A stretch of 64,000 bases of DNA from Thermothielavioides terrestris NRRL 8126 (taxonomy: Eukaryota > Ascomycota > Sordariomycetes > Sordariales > Chaetomiaceae), in contig NC_016459.1 of assembly GCF_000226115.1 (NCBI RefSeq), positions 1,969,501-2,033,500 of the forward strand. The letters run 5' to 3'. How positions within the stretch are numbered: the first letter of the stretch is position 1; each line of letters begins with the position of its first letter. The notes under the pieces are model-generated. The model ran no database searches. It worked only from the letters and a program-made list of their open reading frames with translations, and had not been told where the DNA came from. The position numbers and the translations under genes are program-made. This document shows positions 37,930-49,232 of this stretch, in pieces.

Positions 37930-38178
37930 TATTACACGCCGATGGTCCTCGGTGACCATCTGACGGTAAACGTGTAAGGGTGAGAAAGATCAATGCCTCT
38001 TAGCCTCGTCAGCTGATAAGGTAGCACTCCTAAACACTAGTATATATTATAAAAGTATATTGATACAGTCTGTCCTCCTACGAAGGGGTTCTAGGTAAGG
38101 TTCCCCTTTTTAAAGGAACGCTCGTCACCCTTGACTATAGTGCGGTCATAGGTGCCTTTGCCATAGTTACGTATAACA
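37930..38178 (-). repeat. Element E 3' LTR
   Basis: This 249-bp LTR has the same orientation on the plus strand as the one at 48519. Its ends are short inverted repeats (TGTYAYACGC). On the coding strand the sequence just before it is pyrimidine-rich (CTATCTTTTTCTTCTTGTCC), so the usual polypurine tract is not visible. Confidence 0.85.
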
Positions 38179-40344
38179 AGTGCCTAGGGACAAGAAGAAA
38201 AAGATAGCGTCCTCGCCATCATTACAGAACTCAATATAGGATAAAGGAGTATATAGAAAGGGAAGAAAACTAATCTACATTATACCTTATATAGGTTTTA
38301 TATCCGTTATCTCGTCCTATAGCGAAGTCCTTTATTACGATATGTCCATTCATTTGTTCTACTTATCGAGATCAACTATACTATCACTAGTATAAAGGTC
38401 GTCTCTTCCGACCTTAGAGGCCTTTGTTACCGCCTTACGTTCAACGGAAATAGGCGTCTTCTTAAGCTTCTTAGGAGGACGTGTCGACGTCTCCTATACC
38501 TTGTCGTCAATAGTTACTTTACGCTAGCGCTTAGTGGCGGTGACTTCGACCGTTTTAGCTCCCAACGTTGAACGGGTACTCACATTGCGCTAGCTTTATA
38601 GCGTCTTAGCTAGTGTCGTCGATACAATTGGCGGTACGGCTTTGGCGACAGGTACCTTGGTAGACGTTCTCTAGGTAGGCGGCTACGTAGTCTTAGTAGA
38701 GTATATAACCGTTATAGTTGTAGCTTAGCTGACCTTAGGTACTAGTTCTTAGCGCTTATTAGGCTAGACGGTCGTAATAGTCTGTCTTGCAATTTCCGTT
38801 TCGCTAAGAATTACGCCTAGTACAATCGTATAAGCCTCGAAGATTGTTATATAGCGCTTAAGGTCTTATATACACTTCGACAAACTTATATAGATAATAT
38901 CTTGTATATCGGAGGTTATATATATAACTGCATTAACGTCTTTATAGAGTATATTGTCTATATAACGGAGTTCTATTACAATCTTGTCGTAGGCTTACTA
39001 TATATCGCTAATTTTCTCGATCTAATAATAGTGTATTTTATCTAGGTTGGCCTAGAAGGCAAAGGTATCCGGCTCTATATATCTAGCGTTCCTATTTATA
39101 TCTATAGCGCCGATACGTCTTATAGATTCTATAGCGACGTTCTCGACTTCCTTAACGTATACTCGGTACTTCTATACAAAATGCAATAGGTCTTTAGTAA
39201 GCGCTTATATAGTCTTTATATCGGCCTAGAGGGATTTGATAGTAGTGTCGTTCACGATAACTATATAACCGGTACCACTTGCTATATCTATAGCTTTAGC
39301 GTTATTATAGTATACTAGGCCGAGCTCTACCAATATTACGTTAATAGACAGGTTGCCCTCCCCTTTAAGCGATATATACTGTAAAGCAAGGATCTCAATA
39401 GCGGTCGGTATACGGTTTATAGTCACTATTCTAGTCTTCTAGAACTCCTTAAAAGCCTTTTTGACTATACCTTTGATCCTATAGATATATAAGTTATAAG
39501 CGAAGCCGGCTAGTTTGTCACTAGGATCTTTTTTCAGGACTACGTAATAGAATCTAGCGAACTACGTCGCGAGCTTAGCTATATATTCTTCGTTATAGCC
39601 AAAGTCTATATATATATAGGCGAGTACCTCGCTTATAGTAGCGATATACTTGTTTATAGCTTTCATAGAGCGATAGGAATAACCGTAGGATATATAGGTC
39701 TCTTATAGTTCTAGAATACGGTATAGCTTAGTCGCTATATCCTCCTTATCACTAGTGTAATCGGCACCATCGTCGTCGGAGACGTCTAGGTCGTCGTCAG
39801 TTGTAGCGGCCTCGTCTTCTAACGTAATATATAAAGCTTACTAGACTTCCTAGCGCTATACGCTAGTAGAGGAGACGTTGCTAGTTTCTAGATACTTGAT
39901 CCCTAGCGTACGTTATAGAGGCTACTCCCCTTCTATATACTTATAAGTTAAGAGAGTTTCTAAGCGCTCTTATATAGCGTCGCTATCTAGCGCTTCGTCG
40001 TAGTCTTTATAGACTTCCTATTCGTTGTTAGACACTACAATAGGGTCCATAGTAACATTCTACTATTGCTCTTCACAAGTAGTCTCTAAGCTATTTTAGA
40101 TTACTTTAGCTATATCGGCTTCTTTAGTAGCCGTTATTTCGTTATTGCAAATAGTTCTAGTAACAACATCTTTGATAACAGCCTAGTAGGACACGGAAGC
40201 TCCTAGGGCGTATAAAGGAACGCTAGGCGTATTGTCGATTTTCTTTGCTCCTCCCATTTACTTAGCTACGAGTCGGGCGCTCTCCCTCTTCTAGGTATTA
40301 ATAGCACGGCCTTTGGCAAGCGTCTCTCTTATACAAGGAGGCAT
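38167..40344 (-). pseudogene. Element E third reading frame, downstream of pol (unknown function)
   Basis: The minus-strand frame from ATG 40344 to TAA 38169-38167 is 726 codons with scattered TAG/TAA stops. It ends a few codons inside the 3' LTR. The N-terminal part is basic, then acidic (SDEE/DDD-rich near 39790). The middle is helical and polar (the open piece 39226-39426 is part of it). The C-terminal third is rich in Ser/Thr/Pro/Lys, with a basic cluster (RPPKKLKKT near 38470). No membrane segment, zinc knuckle or catalytic motif is visible. It occupies the position of env in retroviruses, but nothing in it looks like an envelope protein. It could be a captured host gene or an element-specific accessory protein. 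Confidence 0.6.
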
Positions 40345-41159
40345 CTTATAAACGACGAAGGCTAGTCGAGTATCTCCTTCTATAATATCGATACAATTGT
40401 ACTCAAGCGCTTCGCTACTCGATGACGTTAATGAGCTAAGAGAATCGACTATACAGTCGCCTTGTCGTTGACATAGGTACTACGAGAATATACAATGGAT
40501 TATCTCAATTTACAAATGTAGTATAAGCGTATACCAACTGACGGTAGCTCGTATAAATATACGTAGCTCAATGATAAGAAGGTCTATCGATCGATCGTAT
40601 AGTAAATGCAAATAACTACGATAAGAAATTGTTAAAGAAGATGGATATATTGAGGTTGATATATAAAGAGAAAGGAAATTGTAGTAGCCTACGTTAGGCC
40701 GTTCTAGAAGTAAACAAAAACAATAGCGTAGTATCTATAGCCAATGAATAGTATTGCCATCTAACAGCAGCTAGAGAATAGAACATTGTACCCTCGAAGC
40801 TCGAAGCCCTATACCTTTATAGCAATAAGATAGCTTTCCTTAACTATTCGTAAGTCAAGGTCAATAGTAAATCTATATATAGGAAAACTAGGGTAAACAA
40901 AGTGCTTAACAAACTAAATGACTATGGTTTTATAACTGAAAGCGTTGGTGATATCTAAGTAAAGGGTAAAGAGAGGAAAAACTAGGAGATCTATAAGATA
41001 GAGGACGACGCTTATATATCTAGTAGCGATATAGCGGTAACAGATATACTGAAGCGAACGTATTCTAATAAGGAAAGTATAAACGAACGAAAGGAAGAGA
41101 GGGAAATAGGAAAAAAGGAAAGGGAAAGTCAATAACAGTATAGCTATCAATAGTCGCTA
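40345..41159 (-). other. Noncoding spacer of element E between gag-pol and third gene
   Basis: Roughly 800 bp with no convincing gene. The 40914-41150 minus-strand open stretch is a hydrophobic, AT-derived translation with no partner and is not called. In the first 150 bp upstream of ATG 40344 the frame of the third gene stays open, so its start could be further upstream. A promoter or splice region for that gene may lie here; no specific signal is identified. Confidence 0.4.
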
Positions 41160-41164
41160 CCCTT

Positions 41165-41413
41165 TGTCATACGCAACTGTGGCAAGGGCACCCATGACCG
41201 CACCGCGGTCAGGGGTGATGAGCGTTCCCTTAAAAAGGGGAACCTCACTCGGAACCCCTTCGTAGGAAGACAGACTACATCAACATACTTTTGTGACATA
41301 TACTAGTGTTCAGGAGTGCCGCCTTATCAGCTGACGAGGCTAAGAGGCATTGATCTTTCTCACCCTCACACGTTTACCGTCAGATAGTCACTGAGGACCA
41401 TCGGCGTGTAACA
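41165..41413 (+). repeat. Solo LTR of family E inside element E
   Basis: This is an exact-length (249 bp) E LTR flanked by the perfect 5-bp duplication CCCTT (41160-41164 and 41414-41418). Its orientation is opposite to the two outer LTRs. It retains many CA dinucleotides that the other copies have lost (for example CACCCATGACCGCACCGCGG), so it is the least RIP-damaged repeat in the window and among the last events. Confidence 0.92.
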
Positions 41414-41454
41414 CCCTTCCTCTATAGCAGCTCGACGACAACTCGTTTCTAGGA

Positions 41455-44400
41455 TCAAGGAATCTCCTTCACTTCCTCCTATTCCTTAGTGGCGATACCC
41501 TTGTTATAATGTTCCTTCTCCTAGTCGATAGGGTACGCCTTTTTGTACTCCTTAACAAGTTCCCTAGCACCGTCAATAAGCTAGATATATAGGATCTACT
41601 AGTCGTCCTTAGTAGTGAATCCTTTCTATTGCACTAGATACTCGACTTTAGGTCTTTAGTTCCTCTAGATAATACGTTGTTATATAATTCTCTCGATTTC
41701 CCAATGCTCGTCTCCGTCAACGATTATAGAGCTAGGGGGCTCTACGTTATAGCTAAAGGGGTCTTTCCCCTAATCCGGTTTCTATAACTAGGAAACTGAA
41801 ACTATAGGATAGACTTTCCAACTAGCTAGGAAGTCAAGCTTATAGACGTTCCTATCGATTTTATAGACAATCTTGAATAGTCCTGCCTACTATAGTAACC
41901 ACTTTCGTTTAGGCTTTCCTAAGAGATAGTATCTATTGTATAGTCGTAGGTAAACGATGTCTCCTACTTCGAACTCGGTAGGTATATACTTGTCGTTATA
42001 ATGTATCTTCGCGATAGCGCCTATATAATCGATTTGTTCCGCTACTTCCTTCTAATATTGCTGTCTAAGGACACTAATAGCTTCGGCGAAGGCAACAATG
42101 CCCTTTTTACAGTAAAGTATATCCAGGATAGAGCATAGTTTGAAGCTATATACCAACTCGTTTAGCGATCTTCCGATAGTGACTATAAGTATATTGTTAA
42201 GGTTATACTACAATGTAGGGAGAAATAGAGGCTATAGCGTTCCTAGTTTTTCTATAGCTTCTATATAGATAGCGATTTCTATTGTCTAGTTCGTCCTTTC
42301 TAACTAACCATCTATCTAGGGATAATAGGCTATCGAGAAAAGGAGGCTAACGCCTAGGATATAAAAGATTTCTTTCTATAGATTAGAGGTGAACTTAGTA
42401 TCTTGGTCGCTAATAATTTATACTAGGAGTCCCTAATCTATATACATCAACGCTCTAAGGATTATAATGGCCTATTCCTCTACTAACATTTTGTTGTTTC
42501 TAGCTATAAGAAGCTTCTTCTTACTAAACTTACAGATGATAGTGTATATAGCGTTGAGGATCAGGTACTTTTTTATTGACTATAGTATCCCTTCGGAGGG
42601 TATAGTAGGCAAACCAACGATAAAGTCTATAGTAATAGTGTAGAAAGGCTATAGCGATGTCCAAATTGGCTAAAGGTCTCTAGGCTTCAGTTCTCTTAAA
42701 GTCTAGTTTTCTCTATATATAGGGCAATACTAAATATACTTATATACTATCTAGCGCTTTTGGTTAAACGTAAATACCGAGAGGTTCGCTATTATATTGT
42801 CTATACCAAAGTGGTAAGTATTATCGTATATAATAGCAAGGATGTCCTTAACATAGTTACTAGGGATACAAAGCTTCCTTGCTCCTTCGCGGTCGATATA
42901 GTAGAGGAGACCGTCCTTCAGTTCGTAGGGTCCAAGCTATAGCTTTCGGTACTACTTTCTTCGCAACTCTCCTTCTTGCTCTTCGTATTCTCTCTACCTA
43001 GCGATCTTCTTAGCTCGTTCTTCTATATTGTAGAGACTCCTAATGATCTTGTTATACTAACGGTCGTTAGGGTAAACTATAGTCAGCTTAGCTTTAAACT
43101 CGTCACTGATAACTAGTTTAAAGGTACTAGTATCTATAGTGTAGTATTCCTTAGTATCGATCTAGGTAGTAGACTAAATGTCCTCTAGTTCATTGGTAGT
43201 ATCTCGGGTTTCGTCAAGGGCGTCCTCCTCAAAGGTCGGCAAATGTAATAGAGCGTCTAGTATAACGTTGAGCTTTCCTAGTATATAGAAAATGTTGAGG
43301 TCGAACTAGGATAGCTAGTTTATAGCGTTAGCGAGCTTCAGATTAGCCTTTACGAGGTCTATAGTAGTGAGAGATATATACTTTACGATGCCTCTAGTCG
43401 CTATATAGTCTATCAAAATGTTTATAAGGTATTAGTTTAACTATACTATTTTCTAAAGCTTCCTAACTGCCTATATAACAACGACGACTTCTACTTCTAT
43501 ACTCTTATACTTCCTTTCTACATTGGAAGTTAGGCGAGATAGGAATATAATAGGCTAGATCTCGCTACTTAGGATATCTTAGCTAAGGATACTAGTGCCG
43601 TCCTATTCGCTATAGAGTTGAAAGACGATTGCTCTATATCCTTTGCCACTTATATCGAGCTTAATGAACAGCGGCTTATTAGGATAGTAATAATATAGGA
43701 AGTACTACTTATATAGGTGTTCCTATAGTAGCCTAAAGGACTCTAGTTCTACTAGTATAGACTCGAATTTAGCGTTTAAGGTAAATGCCTTCCTAGCGTT
43801 CTTCGACTTAGCGATAGGAAGGTCTCCACTTACTCTCCCTTAGGCAAGGAGTTTAGTCTTACAGTCCTATAAAGGCTACGCTTTCGCTATATACTAAAGG
43901 ATGCCCTTATATAGCTATCTAGCTATACCAAGGTACTACTCTAAGGTCTCGAGGGTATCGAGGAACTTAAGTTTCTTAAATATAGCGATCCTATCGTCTA
44001 TCTTAGCCACTCCTTCGCCATTGACCATATAGCCAAGCAGTCTCACTGATAGGTAGGCTACAAAGGATTTTTCTACCGAAATATAAACGTATACCTTGTC
44101 GAAGATATCGAGAACTATCTCAACGTACTTAAGGTGCTCCTCTATATTCTTGCTAGCGATGATGATATCGTCGATATAGGCGTATACAAAGTGCTTGTAC
44201 TTATAGAATAAACGATCTATAAAACGCTATACGAAAGCTAATGAGTTTTTGAATCTTATTAGTACAACGTTCGAGCGTTCTAAACCTCTAGGACTAATAA
44301 CCACTATACAGTTATAGTGTTCTTCTACGACTAGAAGCTAGAAGAAGAATCTAGAGGCGTCGAATACTATAAAGATCGTATTGCCTATCATTATATTTAT

Positions 44401-47400
44401 AATATCGTCTTAGTTGGGCAATGGGTATATATCTAGTACCACCAACGTATTTAAAGGCTAGAGGTCTACTATAGCTCTGCCTTTTGTTTTTCTAGCAACT
44501 ATATAGTAGACTATAAAGACTAGGTAAGCAACAGAGGTTGGCTAGTCTATAAAGTCTATCTTTCTTTATATATATAGTTTATTATATTCTTCGTCGACGA
44601 TTACTTAGTCTTTAGCGCTTAGCGGGTAAACTCGAATAGGCTTAAGCTGATTCTACTATCCGTCGATAAACGGAATTCTTATCTTCTAATCCTCTAGTAT
44701 AGAGACAATGCTATAGTTATAGAAGACGTTATACTTGTCTAGCAGTACTTTCATCTCTTCTGTATACCGTTTATCCCTACTATAGACGTTTACCCCTACT
44801 ACTGACTTGATATATAGGATATCGTCTAGTTTCTCGATACTATAGGATAGCGTATAGAACTTCTACTTAATAGGTAGCTTATACTCATCCTCTATTAGTA
44901 TCTCTGTTATCGGTTCCTTACTACTAGGCTCCTATTGTATAGTTGTTATCATCTATATATATTTGTCGTCTACAACGTCATCCTAGGTCTACTATATAAG
45001 GTTCTATACCATTGCCTAGATATCCTCCTCTAGGCTATACTAAAGAAGGTGTCTAATACACTGTCCTTCGACAATGGTAATTAGGCGAGCAGTATTGTTC
45101 TTTACAACGGCCTAGTATATACTCTTCGCGTCTACAATAGCGTCTAGTATACCTTCGACGTATAAAGCGAAGTAGAGCTTACGTTTCTAGCTATCTAGAT
45201 TGTCGTCATCAATGTCTATAGGCTCGAACGTAGTCTCGATCAGGTATTCCGTTATAGGTACGACCGTTATAGTGTTTACGGCTTTCACCTTCTAGATTGT
45301 TCTTTTCCGTTCTATATATACTCTTACCTTTATATTGTAAACGGACTAGAAGTAATAGGTAGACGTATTAAGGTCAATCTTTATTCTATTACAGAGTATA
45401 AAGTCAGTTCTAATCAACAGTTTCGCTTCTAAGTCTTCAATAACGTTGGCTATTATAGTAAAGTGACTATCTACGTTAGTACTATAGACGATTCCTCGGA
45501 TATAGAAGTCAAACTCGACTTACTTTTTAACTTTAGTATAGGCTTCAACGCCTTTAACAAAGTATAGCTTTACGTCGATCCAACGTAGGTTCTTAGCCCA
45601 CTTAGAGATGAACTCTTTATCGACAAGGTTGACGTTGCTACCTATATCGAAGTAAACCTTAATACCTAGCTCGCCTAGGTTTACACTAATATTGATTATA
45701 AGGTATATAACTTGTTTGTCTAATGCTTTCAATAGCGGTATATATAGCTACGCTTCTATGATCTATCCTTTGGTCAATATAAAGTTTATATCTTTACTAT
45801 TAAGCTCGTCCTCGCTATTACTAAGATTGTACTAACGGTCTATTTGAGGTTGTATAGGCTTACACTTATTTTCGTCGCCATCGTCGGCTATATACTCGAA
45901 AAGCTTATAACGTATCGCGAAAACTCTACTATAGACGGTATATTGCTAAATCCGTAGAAGCTATCGTAGTAGTTTGTTCCAACTTAGTCCAAGCTAACGA
46001 AAGGTGTAATATAAGTAGTAAGAACTATCGGCTTCTTCGTCTTCTGACTCCTCGTCTTTAGCTTTAGTGTTATATTCGTCGATAAGAACGTACCTAGTCT
46101 TCTCTAGCATCTTACAGTAAAGGTTAGCGTCTTCGTCGTCTTCTATCACTATGATCTCGCTATAGTATAAGAAGATGCCATCTTCGAACTACTTCTTATA
46201 TATATATATCCGAATCTATTAAAGTCGTCGAGGTCGAGGTGGTCTTCCCTAGTTGCCGTTGTCGCCTCTTCTCTAGCTATTAAACGGTCTAACTCCTCCT
46301 CTACGATCGTTAAATAGTTGGTATCCTCTTTTACGTCTAGTTGTACTATAGAAGTTTCAGTTACCGAATAGCTATACTCAGTCACCATCTCTACGCTAAT
46401 TGTTTCTAAGTCGCTAGGGTTTGTCTCTATCTCTTCTCTAAGGATTATAGTGTCCTCTTTTGCCTCTTCCTATCTAGAAGGCTCTACTATTCTCCTAGTC
46501 GTCTCTTTGTCTTTTGTTGTTATACTCTATATCTACGTTATTGACAATAGGACTATGGCCAATGATATAGCCCTTAGCGACGTCTTAGCGAAGCTTGTCT
46601 CTAATGATATATACTTTAATATTAAGGATACTAAGGAATACGCCTATCTCTATAGTTATATCTAGTTCGAGGTATAGCTAGCAAAGTTCTAGATAAAGGT
46701 AGTTGTAAAGGCGTATTAGACGTTGCTCCTCAGTAGTATCTCCCTAAATATATATATATTTAAAGCATTCTATAGCGAATTTCTAGACCGGCTTATCTTC
46801 GTAGTTGTCCCTTATAGTATACTGGTTTTCGTTTAGCTATTTCTCTGCTTTATATCTTTTGATACTAAACTCCTTTTTTAAACGCTTGGTCTATACTTTT
46901 ATAGATATAGTTAATGCTACCTTTTCTATAGTAGAGAGCTACTACTTGTACTATTGTAGCACTGATCCTCGAAGCAAGGTCCATATCTCTATATATAGAG
47001 TCTCTTCTCTTACTAGGTAGTATCTAACAACCTAATCCACCTACTTAACCTAAAGGTTGATATCCTTATAGTATAGCTGCTATTTATCGTACTATAGGTT
47101 CTAGGGTTCTTTAGCCTCGTTCTCTATATCTAGCTAGAAGAGACTAGTGTCTTAAATCTTCTATTTCAACGTAGGTATAGACAGTTGTAAAGATATAGTA
47201 CTTTCGTCCTCGGTTTTAGGCTAACGGTCTTCTACGCCTATAGCCCTGTTCGCCCTTTCGATTATAATGTTTAGGTTCTCTATTATTCTAGCTATCTAGG
47301 TAAGAAAGTCCTATATAGCGAAAGTGGCCTAGATATCTATAGCTCTAGCTACTTGTCTAGAGGGTCTAGCTCCTTGTCTAGAGGGTCTAGCTACTTGTCT

Positions 47401-48330
47401 ATATAGTAGGCTTAGCATCTCTTAGAATAGTAAGGAGATACTAGAGTCGACCGAACTATCTATATGTTCTATCCTAGGGTTCTAGATAACTATATCTAGT
47501 TTGGAAAGCTCGGATAGGTATTAGGATAGTTGGCTAGGCGTCTATAGCGATAGCTAGGGAACTTAGTCGAAAGCGTCGATTAGCTAAGCTATTGGAAATA
47601 ATAGGTCTTCCTCTTTGGGTTATCGGTTCTAAGGCGGCGGATCCTACAATCCTCTTAGCAGTACTTAGTAGCGTCTATCAAGATTATAGCTACTAACGAT
47701 ATAGGTTTTACATCCCTATTGAGGAATAGTTGGCGTATCTTAGGGCTCTAGTTGCTCCTAGAAGGTTAGGCTTAGTAGAGTTGCTAGCTAGTTCTTAGTC
47801 AGATTATATCTAGTTTTTACTAATGTTTCTAGCGATATAGCTAGTCCTAGTTGCTAATCGTTAGTCCCCTAAGGCTTTAGGGTCTCTAACGGTCCCCGAC
47901 TCTCTAGTACTAAGGTCTCTAGCGTTTCTTAGGTCAAGTCCTTAGCCTCCGAGGCAACGTCTTCGATCCTAAGGTCTAGGATAAGGTTCTTACTAATAGC
48001 TACTCGGACTTTACGCCTAATAGTTGTAAAGTAGGTGTAAAGAATATAATTGTCGAGTATCTAAGAGGGAGGATACTCTACAACGTATAGTGTTTCGGTA
48101 TACCGTTGGGTATAGACGTCTCCTTCTAGTGCCTCTTTGAATAATACTATAGCTTTTAGGTATTCGAGTTCTTAGAGATTAATAGCAGTTACCCACTAGA
48201 CGTTGTAGGTGACCTCGAAGTCCTTAATAAACTTAAGTGTCTACTATACATCCCTATAGACGTTGGCGTTTATAAGGCTTAAATCCGTCTAGTTTCTAAC
48301 TCCTTGTAAATGCTTAGCGCTAGAATGATA
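41455..48330 (-). pseudogene. Element E gag-pol, single frame, with chromodomain (RIP-damaged)
   Basis: Gag, protease, RT, integrase and chromodomain codons all fall in the same minus-strand frame, so this was one polyprotein of about 2290 codons, as in Tf1-type elements. Gag runs from about 48330 to 45900, with a 7-residue repeat at 47409-47347. Protease has YFDIGSNVNLVD near 45650. RT has YIDDIIIAS (codons from 44178). RNase H includes LSRLTSNVERKY near 43520. Integrase has an HHCC-type motif with CPIY for CPIC near 42700, first Asp in TIDFIVGLP (42627-42625) and second Asp in SDQDTKF-type context near 42400. The chromodomain starts WEIERII at 41703. The frame ends at TGA 41457-41455. The segment 48331-48490 is leader. 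The start codon is not resolved. Confidence 0.88.
47347..47409 (-). repeat. 21-bp tandem repeat in E gag (three units)
   Basis: Two near-identical 21-bp units (GCTACTTGTCTAGAGGGTCT core) and a third diverging unit follow one another. The period preserves the frame and encodes a short Ala/Arg/Pro/Ser repeat. Confidence 0.85.
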
Positions 48331-48490
48331 GTGGCTAGGTCATGAACCGGTTCGTTATAGATCGTATACTCCAAGGCTTACTCCCTTACAAAGGAGTATT
48401 ATCTGCCTTAGGCGTTGCTCTATACAACTTGCTAGGTGTAACTCGTAATGTCTCCCGATCCGAACTTAGCTCCCCTCGACGGGAAGCGAA

Positions 48491-48516
48491 CAGGTTCGAA
48501 TCGTTAGTAAGCACCA
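48491..48516 (-). other. Element E primer-binding site
   Basis: Two bases inside the 5' LTR the minus strand reads TGGTGCTTACTAACG followed by ATTCGAACC. TGG is the complement of tRNA CCA, and ATTCGAACC is the complement of the tRNA T-arm motif GGTTCGAAT. This supports tRNA priming and fixes the 5' end of E at the right-hand LTR. I cannot name the tRNA. Confidence 0.75.
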
Positions 48517-48518
48517 CT

Positions 48519-48767
48519 TGTTATACGCCGATAGTCCTCGGTGACCATCTGACGGTAAACGTATAAGGGTGAGAAAGATCAATGCCTCTTAGCCTCGTTA
48601 GCTAATAAGGCGGTACTCTTGAACACTAGTATATATTATAAAAGTATATTGATATAGTCTATCCTCCTACGAAGGGGTTCCGGGTAAGGTTCCCCTTTTT
48701 AAGGGAACGCTCGTCACCCCTGACCACGGTACGGTCATAGGTGCCCTTGCCACAGTTGTGTGTGACA
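48519..48767 (-). repeat. Element E 5' LTR
   Basis: This 249-bp copy is the LTR next to the primer-binding site. It ends at the duplicated target CCGTG (48768-48772), after which the last bases of the GypA LTR (48773-48775) and the TAGGA duplication follow. Confidence 0.9.
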
Positions 48768-48775
48768 CCGTGATA

Positions 48776-49230
48776 TAGGAAGAGGAGACGCTTGTCTATA
48801 CGCTTATAAGAAGGCTAAACTATCTTAAGATACTTTATTCGCTAGTATAGAAGCATTTATAAGTATAAGGATCGTCTATATTATCTAGCTATACGTTACC
48901 TTTGGTATAGCACTATAGTAAACGCCTTTATAAGGAGCCTACTAAGCCTAAGTATCTACTTCGTCTACCACTATATAACCTATACAACTACGCCTTCGCC
49001 TATAGGTATAAGTATCTAGTATAGTAGTAAGGATAGGACGTATATATTAAAGAGGTAGAGGAGTATAAGAGATAATATAATTAGCTGCTATAGCTAGCTA
49101 AACCTTTATAAGCTAAGAGAGCTATATATAGAGAGCAGCTTAAGGAGTAGCGACGATAAAAGGTGTATACTAGGAAGCTTTTAAAGTACGAGCTTGCCTA
49201 TAGGAGCGTATAACAAGCTTGAAAGAGAAG
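48776..49230 (+). pseudogene. Ulp1-like gene carried by B2, part 2 (C-terminus)
   Basis: The frame joins directly to 30614 when GypA copy 2 is removed. It encodes about 145 residues rich in Lys, Arg, Gln, Leu and Tyr (RRLNYLKILYSLV, later KEVEEYKRQYNQLLQL), likely alpha-helical. It ends near the polypurine tract of B2. Stops are TAG/TAA only. It has no recognised domain of its own. Confidence 0.6.
49221..49230 (+). other. B2 polypurine tract
   Basis: GAAAGAGAAG lies two bases before the 3' LTR. This is the expected plus-strand primer and shows that the Ulp1-like gene is inside the retrotransposon rather than in its flank. Confidence 0.7.
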
Positions 49231-49232
49231 TG

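Larger units (their letters stand above)
37930..48767 (-). mobile_element. Element E, chromovirus with an extra 3' gene, 10.8 kb
   Basis: Direct 249-bp LTRs at 37930-38178 and 48519-48767 bound the element, and a 5-bp target duplication (CCATA/CCGTG) flanks it in the GypA LTR. Coding is on the minus strand: primer-binding site at 48491-48516, one long gag-pol frame, then a second gene reaching into the left LTR. A solo LTR of the same family (41165-41413), in the opposite orientation, lies between the two genes. Without it the element is about 10.6 kb, long for a fungal chromovirus. CA and CG dinucleotides are better preserved than in GypA or B, so it seems younger or less RIP-affected. Confidence 0.88.
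30615..48775 (+). mobile_element. GypA copy 2, complete but split in its 3' LTR by element E
   Basis: This is a full-length copy of 7318 bp once E and its 5-bp duplication are removed. The target duplication TAGGA is at 30610-30614 and 48776-48780. Removing the element joins the Ulp1-like frame across the site (LDLYL, then EEETLVYTLIRR). All internal positions equal those of copy 1 plus 30139, so there is no net indel between them. Its 5' LTR is the least mutated at the start (TGTGACGGCATAGCAC). Confidence 0.95.

Noticed and set aside
40914..41150. A small hydrophobic minus-strand protein in the E spacer
   Set aside because: It consists of low-complexity Leu/Ile/Phe/Tyr from AT-rich DNA, with no support from composition, motifs or another copy.
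37930..41413. A DNA transposon or DIRS-like element with 249-bp inverted terminal repeats
   Set aside because: The right-hand repeat is a solo LTR with its own CCCTT duplication. The true ends, 37930 and 48767, are direct repeats flanked by CCATA/CCGTG.
42760..42942. A plus-strand 60-residue frame
   Set aside because: It lies opposite the E integrase zinc-finger region, which is the true frame.
46450..47020. Plus-strand open frames at 46450-46665 and 46805-47020
   Set aside because: They lie opposite E gag and are shadows of it.
48376..48516. A tRNA gene (GGTTCGAATC box and a CACCA end on the plus strand)
   Set aside because: No acceptor or D-arm pairing at normal distance. The position next to the LTR and the included CCA fit a primer-binding site on the minus strand.
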